The notes beneath the pieces are model-generated. The model made no database searches. It worked only from the letters and a program-made list of their open reading frames with translations, and was not told the origin of the DNA. Position numbers and translations under genes: made by a program. A stretch of DNA of 64,000 nt from Achromobacter denitrificans NBRC 15125 (GTDB lineage: Bacteria > Pseudomonadota > Gammaproteobacteria > Burkholderiales > Burkholderiaceae_B): the NCBI RefSeq assembly GCF_001571365.1, contig NZ_BCTQ01000027.1:26389-90388 (forward strand), written 5' to 3'. Shown one piece after another: positions 42,113 through 51,235 of this stretch (positions are counted from its first letter, which is position 1; every line of letters begins with the position of its first letter).

Positions 42113-43878
42113 AGCTCTCCAAAATCTTCGTTCCCCTCGTCATCGCCGCGCTGGTGGTGGGCTTCGCCTATTCCGGCCTGAATGACTTCTATCTGCTGAT
42201 CCTGTTCAACATCGGGGTCTATTACATCGCCGCGACCGGCTTCAACATCCTGGTCGGGCAGACCGGCCAGAAGTCGCTGGGCCATGCCGGCCTGTTCGGC
42301 GTGGGCGCCTATACGGTGGCGCTGCTGACCGTGAACTACCAGGTCGATCCCTGGCTGGCGCTGGCTTGCGCGGCGGTGGTGTCGGCCATTTTCGGCGTGG
42401 TGATCGCGATCCCCGCGCTCAAGGTGAAGGGGCCGAGCCTGGCCATGGTGACGATCGCCTTCGGCCTGCTGATCGAGAAAATCGTGTCCGAATGGACCGA
42501 GGTGTTCAAAGGGCAGGAAGGCTTCTACGGCATCACCGGCCTGACTTTCAACGGCGCCACGCTGGACGGCCGCCAATGGGTCGTGGTGGTGGTGGCGATC
42601 GGCCTGGCGCTGCATGCCATGACCTCCCTGTTGCTGAACGGGCGTTTCGGCCGCGGCTTCGCCGCCGTGCGCACGTCGGAAATCGCGGCCGAGAGCGTGG
42701 GCATCAGCGTCTACCGCTTCAAGATCCTGGCCTTCGCCATCAGCGCCATCACCTGCGGCATCGCCGGCGGCCTGGTGGCGCAGCAGAACCAGTACATCAA
42801 CTCCGACTTCGTGAACTTCAACCTGTCGGTGTTCTTCCTGGTGCTGGTGCTGTTCGGCGGCCGCACGCCGGGCGGCTCGTTCCTGGGCGCCGTGGTGCTG
42901 ACGGTGATCGACGCCATGCTGGCGCGCTGGCCCGAGGTGCAGCATTTCGCCTACGGCCTGATCCTCCTGTTCGCGCTGTACGCCATGCCCGAAGGGCTGG
43001 CGGGCCTGCTGGCGAAGGTGCTGCCCAAGCGCGGCCTGCGCGCGGCCCTGGCCGCCGAGGCGCGCCCCGACGACTGGAAGCCGGCGCCTCCCGCCGCGCG
43101 CGGCGCCCGCGGGGCGGCCGGGTTCCTGGAAGTGAAGGACCTGTACAAGGCATTCGGCGGCGTCGTTCCCACCAACAAGGTGTCGTTCGCGCTGGAGCAG
43201 GGATCCGTCGTGTCGTTGATCGGGCCCAACGGCGCCGGCAAGACCACCACGCTGAACCTGCTGTCGGGCCTGGTGGTGCCGGACGCCGGCAGCATCCGCT
43301 TCAAGGGCCGGCAGCTGGTGGGCCAGTCGCCCAACGAGATCGCCGCCTCCGGCATCGGCCGCACGTTCCAGAACCTCAAGCTGTTCGACGGCCTGAGCGC
43401 GCTGGAGAACGTGATGGTGGGTTTCTACCGGGTGCAGAAGTCGAGCTTCGTGTCCAACCTGCTGGGCCTGCCCGGCAGCCTTGAGGAAGAGCGGCGCATC
43501 CGCCGGCAGGCCTTCGGCATCCTGAAGTTCTTCGAACTGGACCGTTATGCCGACGACGCCGCCAACAGCCTGCCCTACGGCCTGCAGCGCCGCCTGGAGA
43601 TCGCCCGCGCCGTGGCGGCCATGCCCGACCTGCTGTTGCTGGACGAGCCCGCCGCCGGCCTGAACCCGGCCGAGACGGACCAGCTCACCGATCTGATCGT
43701 GAAGCTCAAGGACATGGGCCTGACCATCCTGCTGATCGAGCACCACATGGACCTGGTCATGGCGATTTCCGACCACATCGTCGTGCTGGACTACGGGGTG
43801 AAGATCGCCTCCGGCTTGCCGAACCACATCCAGGAGAACCCGAAAGTCATCGAGGCCTACCTGGGCGCGCCCGCATAG
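42109..43878 (+). CDS. LivM-LivG fusion: ABC importer permease joined to ATPase
   Basis: 589 residues. Residues 1-305 are a LivM permease (NILVGQTGQKSLGHAGLFGV; coupling element RTSEIAAESVGISVYRFK; LFGGRTPGGSFLG). A short Ala/Pro/Arg linker (about 318-338) follows. Residues 340-589 are a LivG ATPase with GPNGAGKTTTLNLLSGL, GRTFQNLKLFDGLSALENV, Walker B LLLLDEPAAGLNP and a switch in LIEHHM. In the ATPase signature LPYGLQRRLEIARA replaces LSGGQ, as in other LivGs. No stop or frame change separates the halves. It pairs with LivH and LivF. Confidence 0.92.
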   Translation: MKLSKIFVPLVIAALVVGFAYSGLNDFYLLILFNIGVYYIAATGFNILVGQTGQKSLGHAGLFGVGAYTVALLTVNYQVDPWLALACAAVVSAIFGVVIAIPALKVKGPSLAMVTIAFGLLIEKIVSEWTEVFKGQEGFYGITGLTFNGATLDGRQWVVVVVAIGLALHAMTSLLLNGRFGRGFAAVRTSEIAAESVGISVYRFKILAFAISAITCGIAGGLVAQQNQYINSDFVNFNLSVFFLVLVLFGGRTPGGSFLGAVVLTVIDAMLARWPEVQHFAYGLILLFALYAMPEGLAGLLAKVLPKRGLRAALAAEARPDDWKPAPPAARGARGAAGFLEVKDLYKAFGGVVPTNKVSFALEQGSVVSLIGPNGAGKTTTLNLLSGLVVPDAGSIRFKGRQLVGQSPNEIAASGIGRTFQNLKLFDGLSALENVMVGFYRVQKSSFVSNLLGLPGSLEEERRIRRQAFGILKFFELDRYADDAANSLPYGLQRRLEIARAVAAMPDLLLLDEPAAGLNPAETDQLTDLIVKLKDMGLTILLIEHHMDLVMAISDHIVVLDYGVKIASGLPNHIQENPKVIEAYLGAPA

Positions 43879-43887
43879 GAGACGGCA

Positions 43888-44610
43888 ATGAGCCGATTAC
43901 TGGACATCAAGAACCTGGCGGTCAGCTACGGCGCCGTCAACGCCCTGAAGCAGGTGTCGCTGCACGTGGACACGAACGAGATCGTGACCATCATCGGCGG
44001 CAACGGCGCGGGCAAGAGCACGATGATGCGCGCGCTGTCGGGCATCGAGAAATCCACGGGCGAGATCGCGTTCGCCGGCCAGGACCTGGGCGCCATCAGC
44101 GCGCACAAGCGCGTCGGGCTGGGCATCGCGCACGTGCCCGAGGGACGCCAGGTGTTCCCGGACCAGAGCGTCTACGACAACCTGATGCTGGGCGCGTTCC
44201 TGCGCACGGAGTCGCCGGCGGAACTGGCCGGCGAGATCGAAAGCTGCTTCGCGATGTTCCCGCGCCTGAAAGAGCGCCGGGACCAGTACGCGGGCACGCT
44301 GTCGGGCGGCGAGCAGCAGATGCTGGCCATCTGCCGCGCCCTGATGAGCAAGCCGCGCATCCTGATGCTCGACGAGCCGTCCCTGGGCCTGGCGCCGCTG
44401 ATCGTGGCCGAGATCTTCAAGATCATCAAGTCGCTGAAAGAGCGCGGCATGACGATCCTGCTGGTCGAGCAAATGGCCAATCAGGCGCTGGCGATCTCGG
44501 ATCGCGCCTATGTCCTGGAAGTGGGCTCCATCGTGATGGAGGGCACCGGCCAGGAATTGTTGGCCAGCGAGCGCGTGCGCGAGGCCTATCTCGGAAAACA
44601 CAAGAGCTGA
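43888..44610 (+). CDS. livF: Branched-chain-type ABC importer ATPase LivF
   Basis: 240 residues. Walker A GGNGAGKST near residues 36-44, LivF hallmark HVPEGRQVFPDQSVYDNL, LSGGEQQMLAICRAL, and Walker B ILMLDEPSLGLAP. It follows the fusion by nine bases and precedes the CoA transferase by 13. It completes the importer: LivH, LivM-LivG and LivF, with one or two receptors. Confidence 0.92.
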   Translation: MSRLLDIKNLAVSYGAVNALKQVSLHVDTNEIVTIIGGNGAGKSTMMRALSGIEKSTGEIAFAGQDLGAISAHKRVGLGIAHVPEGRQVFPDQSVYDNLMLGAFLRTESPAELAGEIESCFAMFPRLKERRDQYAGTLSGGEQQMLAICRALMSKPRILMLDEPSLGLAPLIVAEIFKIIKSLKERGMTILLVEQMANQALAISDRAYVLEVGSIVMEGTGQELLASERVREAYLGKHKS

Positions 44611-44623
44611 CGACGAGGCAATC

Positions 44624-45814
44624 ATGTCATCCAAACCATTGAACGGAATCCGAGTGCTGGAGCTGGGCCAGCTGATCGCCGGCCCGTTCGCCGCCAAGAT
44701 GCTGGGCGAATTCGGCGCCGAGGTGATCAAGATCGAACCGCCCGGCAAGGGCGATCCGCTGCGCAACTGGCGCCTGCTCCATGACGGCACCTCCGTCTGG
44801 TGGCAAGTGCAGTCGCGCAACAAGAAGTCGGTCAGCCTGGACCTGCGCAAACCCGAGGCGCAGGACCTGATCCGCGCCCTGGTCAAGGACATCGACGTGG
44901 TGGTCGAGAACTTCAAGCCGGGCACCATGGAAGGCTGGGGCCTCGGCTGGGAGGAGTTGCGCGCGATCAACCCGCGGCTGGTGATGCTGCGCGTGTCCGG
45001 CTACGGCCAGACCGGCCCGTACCGCGACCTGCCCGGCTTCGGCGCCATCGGCGAGGCCATGGGCGGCCTGCGCCACCTGAGCGGGGAACCCGGCCGCACG
45101 CCCGTGCGGGTGGGCATTTCCATCGGCGACTCGCTGTCGGCGCTGCATGGCGTGATCGGCATCCTGCTGGCGCTGCGCGCGCGCGACCAGAACGGCACCG
45201 GCCAGATGATCGACGTGGCGCTGTACGAGTCCGTCTTCAACATGATGGAGAGCCTGCTGCCGGAGTACGCCGTGTTCGGCGAGATCCGCCAGCCGGCCGG
45301 CAGCAGCCTGCCGGGCATCGCGCCCAGCAACGCCTACCGTTGCCAGGACAACAAGTACGTGCTGATCGCGGGCAACGGCGACAGCATCTTCAAGCGCCTG
45401 ATGGGCGTGATCGGGCGCCCCGACCTGGCCGAGGCGCCCGAGCTGGCGAACAACGCCGGGCGGGTGAAGCACGTGGTCATGCTGGACGACGCCATCTCGG
45501 CGTGGACGGGCCAGCATCCGTTGGACGTGGTGCTCGGCCGCCTGAACGACGGGCAGATCCCCGCCGGCAAGATCTACGACGTGGCCGATATCGCGGAAGA
45601 CCCGCATTACCAGGCGCGCGGCATGATCCTGGACGGCGCGCTGCCCGACGGCACCCCCGTCAAGCTGCCGGGCATCGTGCCCAAGCTGTCGGACACGCCG
45701 GGCGAGGTGCGCAGCGCCGCGCCCGCCCTGGGGCAGGACACCGACGAAGTGCTCGCCGGCCTGGGCATCGGCGAGGCGCAGCGCGACGATTGGCGCGCGC
45801 GCGGCATCATCTGA
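44624..45814 (+). CDS. CaiB/BaiF (class III) CoA transferase
   Basis: 396 residues. Family pattern: VLELGQLIAGPFAAKMLGEF, EVIKIEPPGKGDPLR, SRNKKSVSLDLR, and catalytic Asp in GISIGDSLSALHG. Class III enzymes move CoA from a donor such as succinyl-CoA or acetyl-CoA to a carboxylic acid. It lies between the importer and an HMG-CoA-lyase-type gene, so it should activate the acid formed or imported by this operon to the CoA ester that the lyase then cuts. Confidence 0.92.
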   Translation: MSSKPLNGIRVLELGQLIAGPFAAKMLGEFGAEVIKIEPPGKGDPLRNWRLLHDGTSVWWQVQSRNKKSVSLDLRKPEAQDLIRALVKDIDVVVENFKPGTMEGWGLGWEELRAINPRLVMLRVSGYGQTGPYRDLPGFGAIGEAMGGLRHLSGEPGRTPVRVGISIGDSLSALHGVIGILLALRARDQNGTGQMIDVALYESVFNMMESLLPEYAVFGEIRQPAGSSLPGIAPSNAYRCQDNKYVLIAGNGDSIFKRLMGVIGRPDLAEAPELANNAGRVKHVVMLDDAISAWTGQHPLDVVLGRLNDGQIPAGKIYDVADIAEDPHYQARGMILDGALPDGTPVKLPGIVPKLSDTPGEVRSAAPALGQDTDEVLAGLGIGEAQRDDWRARGII

Positions 45815-45825
45815 AGGGAACGACC

Positions 45826-46767
45826 ATGACCGGACCGAACACGAACGGCAAGAAGCTGTACATCCAGGAGGTCGCGCCGCGCGACGGCTTCCAGAACGAA
45901 AAGCAGTTCATCGAAACCCAGGACAAGATCGCCTTCATCAACCAGCTGTCGCGCAGCGGCTTCGCCAAGATCGAGGCGACCTCGTTCACCTCGCCGAAGG
46001 CGATTCCCGCGCTGCGCGACGCCGAGATCGTGATGCACGAGATCGAGCGCAATCCGGACGTCGTCTACACCGTGCTGGTGCCCAACGTGCGTGGCGCGCA
46101 GCGGGCGCTGGAGTGCAAGGTGGACGAGGTCAACCTGGTGATGTCCGTCAGCGAGACCCACAACCGCGTCAATCTGCGCATGACGCGCGAGCAGTCCTTC
46201 GAGCAGCTGAGCGACGTGGTCAGCGCGGTGCGCGGCAGCCGCGTCGCCGTGAACGTCTCCCTGTCCACGGTATTCGGCTGCCCCATGGAAGGCGACATCA
46301 ACGCGTTCGAGGTGTTCGAGCTGGTGGGGCGCTTCGCCGCGCTGGGAGTCGACGGGGTGACGCTGTGCGACACCACGGGCATGGCCTATCCGACGCAGGT
46401 GGAGAAGATCGGCCAGGAAGTGCGCAGGCTGTTCCCCGGCCTGACGACCACCATGCACTTCCACAATACGCGCGGCATGGCGCTGGCCAACACGCTGGCG
46501 GCGATCGCGGCGGGCATCGACCGCTTCGACGCTTCGCTCGGCGGACTGGGCGGCTGCCCCTACGCGCCCGGCGCCAGCGGCAACGTCTGCACCGAGGACC
46601 TGGTGCACATGCTCGAACTGATGGGCTACGACACGGGCGTGGACCTGCCGGGCATCCTGGGCGTGTCGGCCACGTTGCCCGCGCTGGTCGGGCACGACAT
46701 CCCCAGCCAGATCCTCAAGGCCGGTCCGCGCCTGACCCTGCATCCGGCGCCCGACTTCGGCGGCTGA
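45826..46767 (+). CDS. Hydroxymethylglutaryl-CoA lyase-family enzyme
   Basis: 313 residues of the DRE-TIM (HMGL-like) family. [11 protein letters not shown] holds the metal Asp and active Arg, [12 protein letters not shown] holds the two metal His residues, and [20 protein letters not shown] contains the HMGCL-type active Cys loop. It would cleave a 3-hydroxy-3-methylglutaryl-CoA-like ester to an acyl-CoA and an oxo acid. Together with the adjacent CoA transferase this completes activation and cleavage. The true substrate may be another 3-hydroxy-3-alkyl acyl-CoA, as this family is broad in this group of bacteria. Confidence 0.9.
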   Translation: MTGPNTNGKKLYIQEVAPRDGFQNEKQFIETQDKIAFINQLSRSGFAKIEATSFTSPKAIPALRDAEIVMHEIERNPDVVYTVLVPNVRGAQRALECKVDEVNLVMSVSETHNRVNLRMTREQSFEQLSDVVSAVRGSRVAVNVSLSTVFGCPMEGDINAFEVFELVGRFAALGVDGVTLCDTTGMAYPTQVEKIGQEVRRLFPGLTTTMHFHNTRGMALANTLAAIAAGIDRFDASLGGLGGCPYAPGASGNVCTEDLVHMLELMGYDTGVDLPGILGVSATLPALVGHDIPSQILKAGPRLTLHPAPDFGG

Positions 46768-46831
46768 GGCCGGGCGGCGGCCCCGGCGGTTGTGCTACTT
46801 TCCTGGCATGCCGCCCGGCCTGGAGCCCGCC

Positions 46832-47617
46832 ATGTTGAAGTTCGCCGCCAATCTTTCGATGATGTACCCCGAGCACGCGTTCCTGGACCGCTATGCGGCG
46901 GCCGCGGCGGACGGCTTCGCGGGCGTGGAATGCATGTTCCCCTACGAGGCCCCGGCCGCTTTCGTGCGCGAGCGCATGGACGCGGCGGGCGTGGCGCAGG
47001 TGCTCTTCAACGCGCCGCCGGGCGTCGTCGGCCGGGGCGAACGCGGCCTGGCCGCCTTGCCTGGCCGCCAGGAAGAATTCCAGGCGGGGATCGAGCAGGC
47101 GCTGTCCTACGCGACCGCGCTGGCTTGCCCGAACGTCCATGTGATGGCGGGCCTCGTGCCGGACGGCGCGTCGCGCCAGGCCATGCTGGACTGCTATCGC
47201 GAAAACCTGGACTGGGCCGCGCGCCAGGCCCGCTCGGCCGGCGTCACCTTGCTGATCGAGCCCATCAACCCGCGCGACATCCCCGGTTATTTCCTGAACC
47301 GCCAGGACGAGGCGCACGCCGTCGTGCAGGCGGTCAACGCGCCCAACCTGAAAGTGCAGATGGACCTGTACCACTGCCAGATCGTCGAGGGCGACGTCAC
47401 CGCCAAACTGCGCCAGTACCTGCCCACCGGCCGGGTCGGCCATCTGCAGATCGCGGGCGTGCCGCTGCGCCAGGAGCCGGACCGGGGCGAGCTGGACTAC
47501 GGCTGGGTGTTCGGCGTGCTGCGTGAATTGCAGTATGGCGGCTGGATCGGCTGCGAATACCGTCCGGCCGGCGCCACCTCGTCCGGCTTGCGCTGGCTGG
47601 CCGCGGCCCGCGCCTGA
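46832..47617 (+). CDS. Hydroxypyruvate isomerase/OtnI-family TIM-barrel isomerase, second copy
   Basis: 261 residues, the same length as OtnI at 17714-18499 and alike throughout: [58 protein letters not shown] and [14 protein letters not shown]. The metal and acid residues are conserved. No kinase or dehydrogenase adjoins it. It starts 64 bases after the lyase and ends 113 bases before a Bug receptor. It may serve as hydroxypyruvate isomerase or as an extra 2-oxo-tetronate isomerase. Start ATG 46832 matches the OtnI N-terminus. Confidence 0.85.
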   Translation: MLKFAANLSMMYPEHAFLDRYAAAAADGFAGVECMFPYEAPAAFVRERMDAAGVAQVLFNAPPGVVGRGERGLAALPGRQEEFQAGIEQALSYATALACPNVHVMAGLVPDGASRQAMLDCYRENLDWAARQARSAGVTLLIEPINPRDIPGYFLNRQDEAHAVVQAVNAPNLKVQMDLYHCQIVEGDVTAKLRQYLPTGRVGHLQIAGVPLRQEPDRGELDYGWVFGVLRELQYGGWIGCEYRPAGATSSGLRWLAAARA

Positions 47618-47730
47618 CCGGCGCCGATGCCGCGGCCCGGCTTCCTCCTTCTCCGTGCTTTCCCCGTGTTCCCGGTTCACGCAAATATAGTTAATATGTT
47701 AAGTAAATACGAACGCGAGGAGACCGCGAC

Positions 47731-48711
47731 ATGTTCAAAGGCATAGTGCAGTGCGTGCTGCTGGCGGCGACGCTGGCTGGCGTTTCGGCCGTTCCGGCGC
47801 CGGCCGCGGCCGCCGGCTTCCCCGACCGTCCGATCCGCTGGCTGGTTCCGTTCAGCGCCGGCGGCGGCAGCGACATCGCGACCCGCATCGTCGCCAAGCA
47901 CGTGGGCGATACGCTGGGACAGTCGGTGGTGGTCGAAAACCGCCCCGGCGCCGCCACCATCGTCGCGGCCCAGGAAACCGCCCGCGCCGCGCCCGACGGC
48001 TACACGGTGCTGACGGCCGGCATGAGCACGCTGGCGCTCAACCCCTGGCTGTACGCCAAGCTGCCCTACGATCCGCGCAGGGACCTGACCCCGGTTTCAA
48101 CCCTGGTCTCGCTGCCCATCGTGCTGGTCGTCGCGCCCGATTCCTCGCTGCGCACCCTGGCGGACGTGACCGCCTACCTGAAGCGCGAGCAACCGGGCAG
48201 CTATGCGTCCCTGGGCGTGGGGAGCCCCCATCACCTCGCCATGGAACTGTTCCTGGAGACCATCCAGGGCCGGGCCACGGCCATTCCGTACAAGGGCACG
48301 CCGCCCGCCCTGCAGGACGTGGCGTCGGGCGTGGTCCCGATGATGATGGCCGACCTGGCCGCCGCGCGTCCGCTGATCCAGGCGGGCCGGCTGCGCGCCA
48401 TCGCGGTGCCGGCCGCGCAGCGGTCCGGGCAGTTGCCGGACGTGCCGACCTTCGCCGAAGCGGGCGGGCCGGCGTTCGAGGCCGAGGCCTGGCAGGGCGT
48501 GGTCGCGCCCGCCGGCACGCCCGCGGAGGTGGTCGAAACCTTGAGCCGGGCCATCGTCCAGGCGCTGCGTTCGCCGGACGTGGTGAAGCTATTGACCCTG
48601 CAGGGCATGGAGCCCACCGGCAGTTCGCCGCAGGCCTTCGAGGGCTACGCGCGCGAGGAATACGAACGCTGGGGCGCGGTGATCCGAAGCAAGCGGATCT
48701 CGGCGGAGTGA
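47731..48711 (+). CDS. Bug/TctC-family periplasmic solute receptor
   Basis: 326 residues with a signal peptide (cleavage near APAAAAG). Family pattern: FPDRPIRWLVPFSAGGGSDI, VVVENRPGAATIVAAQ, LGVGSPHHLAMELF, IPYKGTPPALQDVASGVV. Bug receptors bind carboxylates or nicotinate-like acids for tripartite tricarboxylate transporters. No TctA/TctB genes are nearby, as is usual for the many orphan Bug genes in Alcaligenaceae. The 113-base leader is AT-rich just before the gene (47681-47708), a likely promoter area, but I cannot fix the -10/-35 elements. Confidence 0.9.
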   Translation: MFKGIVQCVLLAATLAGVSAVPAPAAAAGFPDRPIRWLVPFSAGGGSDIATRIVAKHVGDTLGQSVVVENRPGAATIVAAQETARAAPDGYTVLTAGMSTLALNPWLYAKLPYDPRRDLTPVSTLVSLPIVLVVAPDSSLRTLADVTAYLKREQPGSYASLGVGSPHHLAMELFLETIQGRATAIPYKGTPPALQDVASGVVPMMMADLAAARPLIQAGRLRAIAVPAAQRSGQLPDVPTFAEAGGPAFEAEAWQGVVAPAGTPAEVVETLSRAIVQALRSPDVVKLLTLQGMEPTGSSPQAFEGYAREEYERWGAVIRSKRISAE

Positions 48712-48835
48712 GCGGGCGCGTAACAGCCCGCGCAAGGTGTAACCGGGGCGTTCCCGGCGGCGGCGCGGGCGTACGATAAAGACATGTCTATCCTGCCTGG
48801 CCAGGGCCGGCACAGGCCTGGGCAAGGAGTTTGTC

Positions 48836-49411
48836 ATGTCTCTGATCGTAGCAGCCCGATTCGAGGGCTTCGAAGCGGCCCAGGCCGCGGCCGAGCGCCT
48901 GTCTTCCAGCGGATTTCCCCACTGGGACATCAATATCTTCTATGTGAATCCGGCGGGCGAGCACGGCCGCTATCCCCTGGGCGGCGACCGCCGTTCCGAC
49001 CCCGACTCGGGGCGCGCCGACATGGGCGCCTTCCTGGGCGCGGGCGGCATGGGGGCCGGCTTCGCGGTGTTCGGCGGCTTCGTGATGTCGGAGTTGAGCG
49101 ATTCCACGCCGCTGATCCTGGCGGCGGCGGGGGTGGGCGCCTATCTCGGTTCGCTCTTCGGCGCGCTCTGGGTGACGGGCCACGGCAGCACCCTGCATGG
49201 CCACTTCAACCCCGATTCGCACGCCGAAATTCGCCAGGCCGGCGTCATGGTGGCAGTGCGCACGCGTCCGCAGCGTGAAATGCTGGCATGCCGCCTCTTG
49301 CGGGATGCCGGCGGCGCCGACGTCGAGCACGCCAACGGCCGCTGGCGCAACAACCATTGGGAAGACTTCGACCCGCTGACTCCCCCGCAGCGGGAAGTCG
49401 GTTTCGGCTAG
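48836..49411 (+). CDS. Small glycine-zipper membrane protein of unknown function
   Basis: 191 residues. The N-terminal 60 residues form a ferredoxin-like sensor-type segment (ARFEGFEAAQAAAERLSSSG, then FPHWDINIFYV). A Gly/Ala-rich double membrane hairpin follows (GAFLGAGGMGAGFAVFGGFV and AAAGVGAYLGSLFGAL). The C-terminal part (GVMVAVRTRPQREMLACRLL, RDAGGADVEH) ends in a Trp/Asp-rich tail. It resembles general-stress YflT/17M-type proteins with a glycine zipper, but I cannot name a function. A good AAGGAG precedes ATG 48836. No operon partner. Confidence 0.7.
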   Translation: MSLIVAARFEGFEAAQAAAERLSSSGFPHWDINIFYVNPAGEHGRYPLGGDRRSDPDSGRADMGAFLGAGGMGAGFAVFGGFVMSELSDSTPLILAAAGVGAYLGSLFGALWVTGHGSTLHGHFNPDSHAEIRQAGVMVAVRTRPQREMLACRLLRDAGGADVEHANGRWRNNHWEDFDPLTPPQREVGFG

Positions 49412-49450
49412 GGTCGAGCGTTGCGCAGGCTTGCCGGGTTGCGCCCGCGC

Positions 49451-50356
49451 TCAGTCCGGCGCGGGCGTGGGGGCGTTGTTTTGCCGCCGCGCGGTGGCCG
49501 CGCAGCCGGCCGACGCCACGATGATGCCGCAGATCGCCAGCCATTGCGTCTTGTCGAGGTGCTCGTTCAACACGATCACGCCCGCCAGCGCGCCCATGGC
49601 CGGCTCCATGCTCAACAGTACGCCAAAGGTCTTTTGCGGCAGGCGCTTCAAGGCCACCATCTCCAGCGAATAGGGCAAGGCGCTGGACAGGATGCCGACG
49701 GCGATGCCGGCCAGGATCAGCGCGGGGTCCAGCAGGGCGGTGCCGGCGTGCGCCGCGCCGATGGGCAGGGCGACCAGGGTGGCCGCCGTCAGGCCGAGCG
49801 AGGTGGCCTGTCCGCCGTGCACGTTGCCGGCCATCTTGCCGAAGATGATGTAGAGCGCCCAGCACACCGCCGCGCCCAGCGCGTAGGCGATGCCCACGGG
49901 ATCCAGGTCGTGCACCGACTGGCCGGTGGGAATCAGCAGCACCAGGCCCGCCGCGGCGCAGGCGATCCAGACGAAGTCGATGGCGCGCCGCGACAGCGCG
50001 ACCGCCAGGGTCAGCGGCCCGGTGAATTCGATCGCGATGGCGATGCCCAGGGGCAGGGTGCGCAGGGCCATGTAGAACAGCAGGTTCATGCAGGCCAGCG
50101 TCACGCCGTATAGCGCGATCTTGGCGGCGTCGCGGCGGGTCAGGGGAAAGCGCCAGGGGCGCCAGATCGCCAGCAGGATCAGGGCGCCGATGGCGATGCG
50201 GTAGGCGGTCGTGCCTTGCGCGCCGACATAGGGGAAGAGCGACTTGGCGAACGAGGTGCCGATGCACAGCGACGCCATCGCGCCGATCAGCGACAGCGTG
50301 GGAAGCAGGGTGGACGAGGAAGCGTTGCGTCCGGTGTTCAAGGTGGCGGCGGTCAT
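49451..50356 (-). CDS. EamA-family exporter, RhtA-like (threonine/homoserine efflux type)
   Basis: 301 residues, ten membrane segments in two EamA repeats. Diagnostic elements are CIGTSFAKSLFPYVGAQGTT, AYRIAIGALILL, LPLGIAIAIEFTGPL and LPYSLEMVALKRLPQKTFGV, the RhtA signature, with EPAMGALAG. RhtA-type proteins export threonine, homoserine and analogues. It lies 45 bases downstream of a LysE-type exporter on the same strand, with a divergent Lrp regulator, so this is an amino-acid efflux locus. Confidence 0.88.
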   Translation of the reverse strand: MTAATLNTGRNASSSTLLPTLSLIGAMASLCIGTSFAKSLFPYVGAQGTTAYRIAIGALILLAIWRPWRFPLTRRDAAKIALYGVTLACMNLLFYMALRTLPLGIAIAIEFTGPLTLAVALSRRAIDFVWIACAAAGLVLLIPTGQSVHDLDPVGIAYALGAAVCWALYIIFGKMAGNVHGGQATSLGLTAATLVALPIGAAHAGTALLDPALILAGIAVGILSSALPYSLEMVALKRLPQKTFGVLLSMEPAMGALAGVIVLNEHLDKTQWLAICGIIVASAGCAATARRQNNAPTPAPD

Positions 50357-50401
50357 GGCGGGAAACGGAAATGCGGATAATGGTCGATCGAAGCGGATGG
50401 A

Positions 50402-51043
50402 TCAGGCCAGGGTTTCGGCCGTGGAGTAGAGCACATACAGGGCAAGGCCGAGCATGACGGCCCCCAGCAGGCCTTGCTGCATCCGCAGGAACCACGGATT
50501 GCGGCCAACCCAGCCGCGGATGCGCGAGGCGCCGTACGCGAAGCAACTGCCGTAGGGCAGGCTGAGCACCTTCATCGTGATGCCCAGCACCAGCATCTGG
50601 ATCCAGACCGGCCCGTTGTCCGGCGTGGTGAACTGCGGCAGGAAGGCGATCATGAAAAGCAACACCTTGGGATTGAGCAGGTTCGTCATGAAACCCTGCC
50701 AGAACGCGTCGCGGGCATCGCCCGGGCGCGCGGCCAGCGACACCTCGTCCGACCGGGCGCAACGGAGGATGGCCTTGATGCCCAGGTAGCCCAGATACAG
50801 GCCGCCGGCCGCCTTGATGCCCACGAACAGGGTGGGAAAGGCCTGCAGCACCGAGGCCAGCCCCAGCACTACCGCCGGCACCTGGATGAATCCGGCGGCG
50901 ACGTTGCCGAGCACGCTGTGGAAGGCGGGCCGGAAGCCCTGGGTCATGCCCCGGGAAAGCGTCAGCGCCATGTCGGGGCCGGGCGTGAGCTTGAGCGCCG
51001 CGTCGGCGGCGAGAAATAGCAGGAAAAGCTGGAGTGACGGCAT
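50402..51043 (-). CDS. LysE/RhtB-family amino-acid exporter
   Basis: 213 residues, six membrane segments. LysE-type motif LTPGPDMALTLSRGMTQGFR near residues 19-38, GIKAAGGLYLGYLGIKAI, and GFMTNLLNPKVLLFMIAFLP. Start ATG 51043 is used because LysE proteins begin directly with the first membrane helix (MPSLQLFLLFLAADA); the longer frame lies in the divergent promoter region. The divergent Lrp-type gene at 51236 probably controls it, with an exported amino acid as effector. Confidence 0.88.
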   Translation of the reverse strand: MPSLQLFLLFLAADAALKLTPGPDMALTLSRGMTQGFRPAFHSVLGNVAAGFIQVPAVVLGLASVLQAFPTLFVGIKAAGGLYLGYLGIKAILRCARSDEVSLAARPGDARDAFWQGFMTNLLNPKVLLFMIAFLPQFTTPDNGPVWIQMLVLGITMKVLSLPYGSCFAYGASRIRGWVGRNPWFLRMQQGLLGAVMLGLALYVLYSTAETLA

Positions 51044-51235
51044 GATACGGGGAGGCGGTCTGCCCGCGGCGCGGGCAGAGGGCTCCCAGTGTAAGCAAGC
51101 CGGCTGAATAATTCCTGCATCCCGGGGCGGGCGGATGAAGTTTCCCGTCGAAATGGGGCCGGATTCCACCGCCAGCCGGCTTAGAATCGGTGGACAGGCC
51201 TGCCCCGCCGGCATCCAGCACGTTCCGAGACCCTT

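Noticed and set aside
41476..43827. Minus-strand open frame of 783 codons opposite LivH and LivM-LivG
   Set aside because: Antisense shadow with a low-complexity His/Gln/Arg composition; the plus-strand genes carry all ABC motifs.
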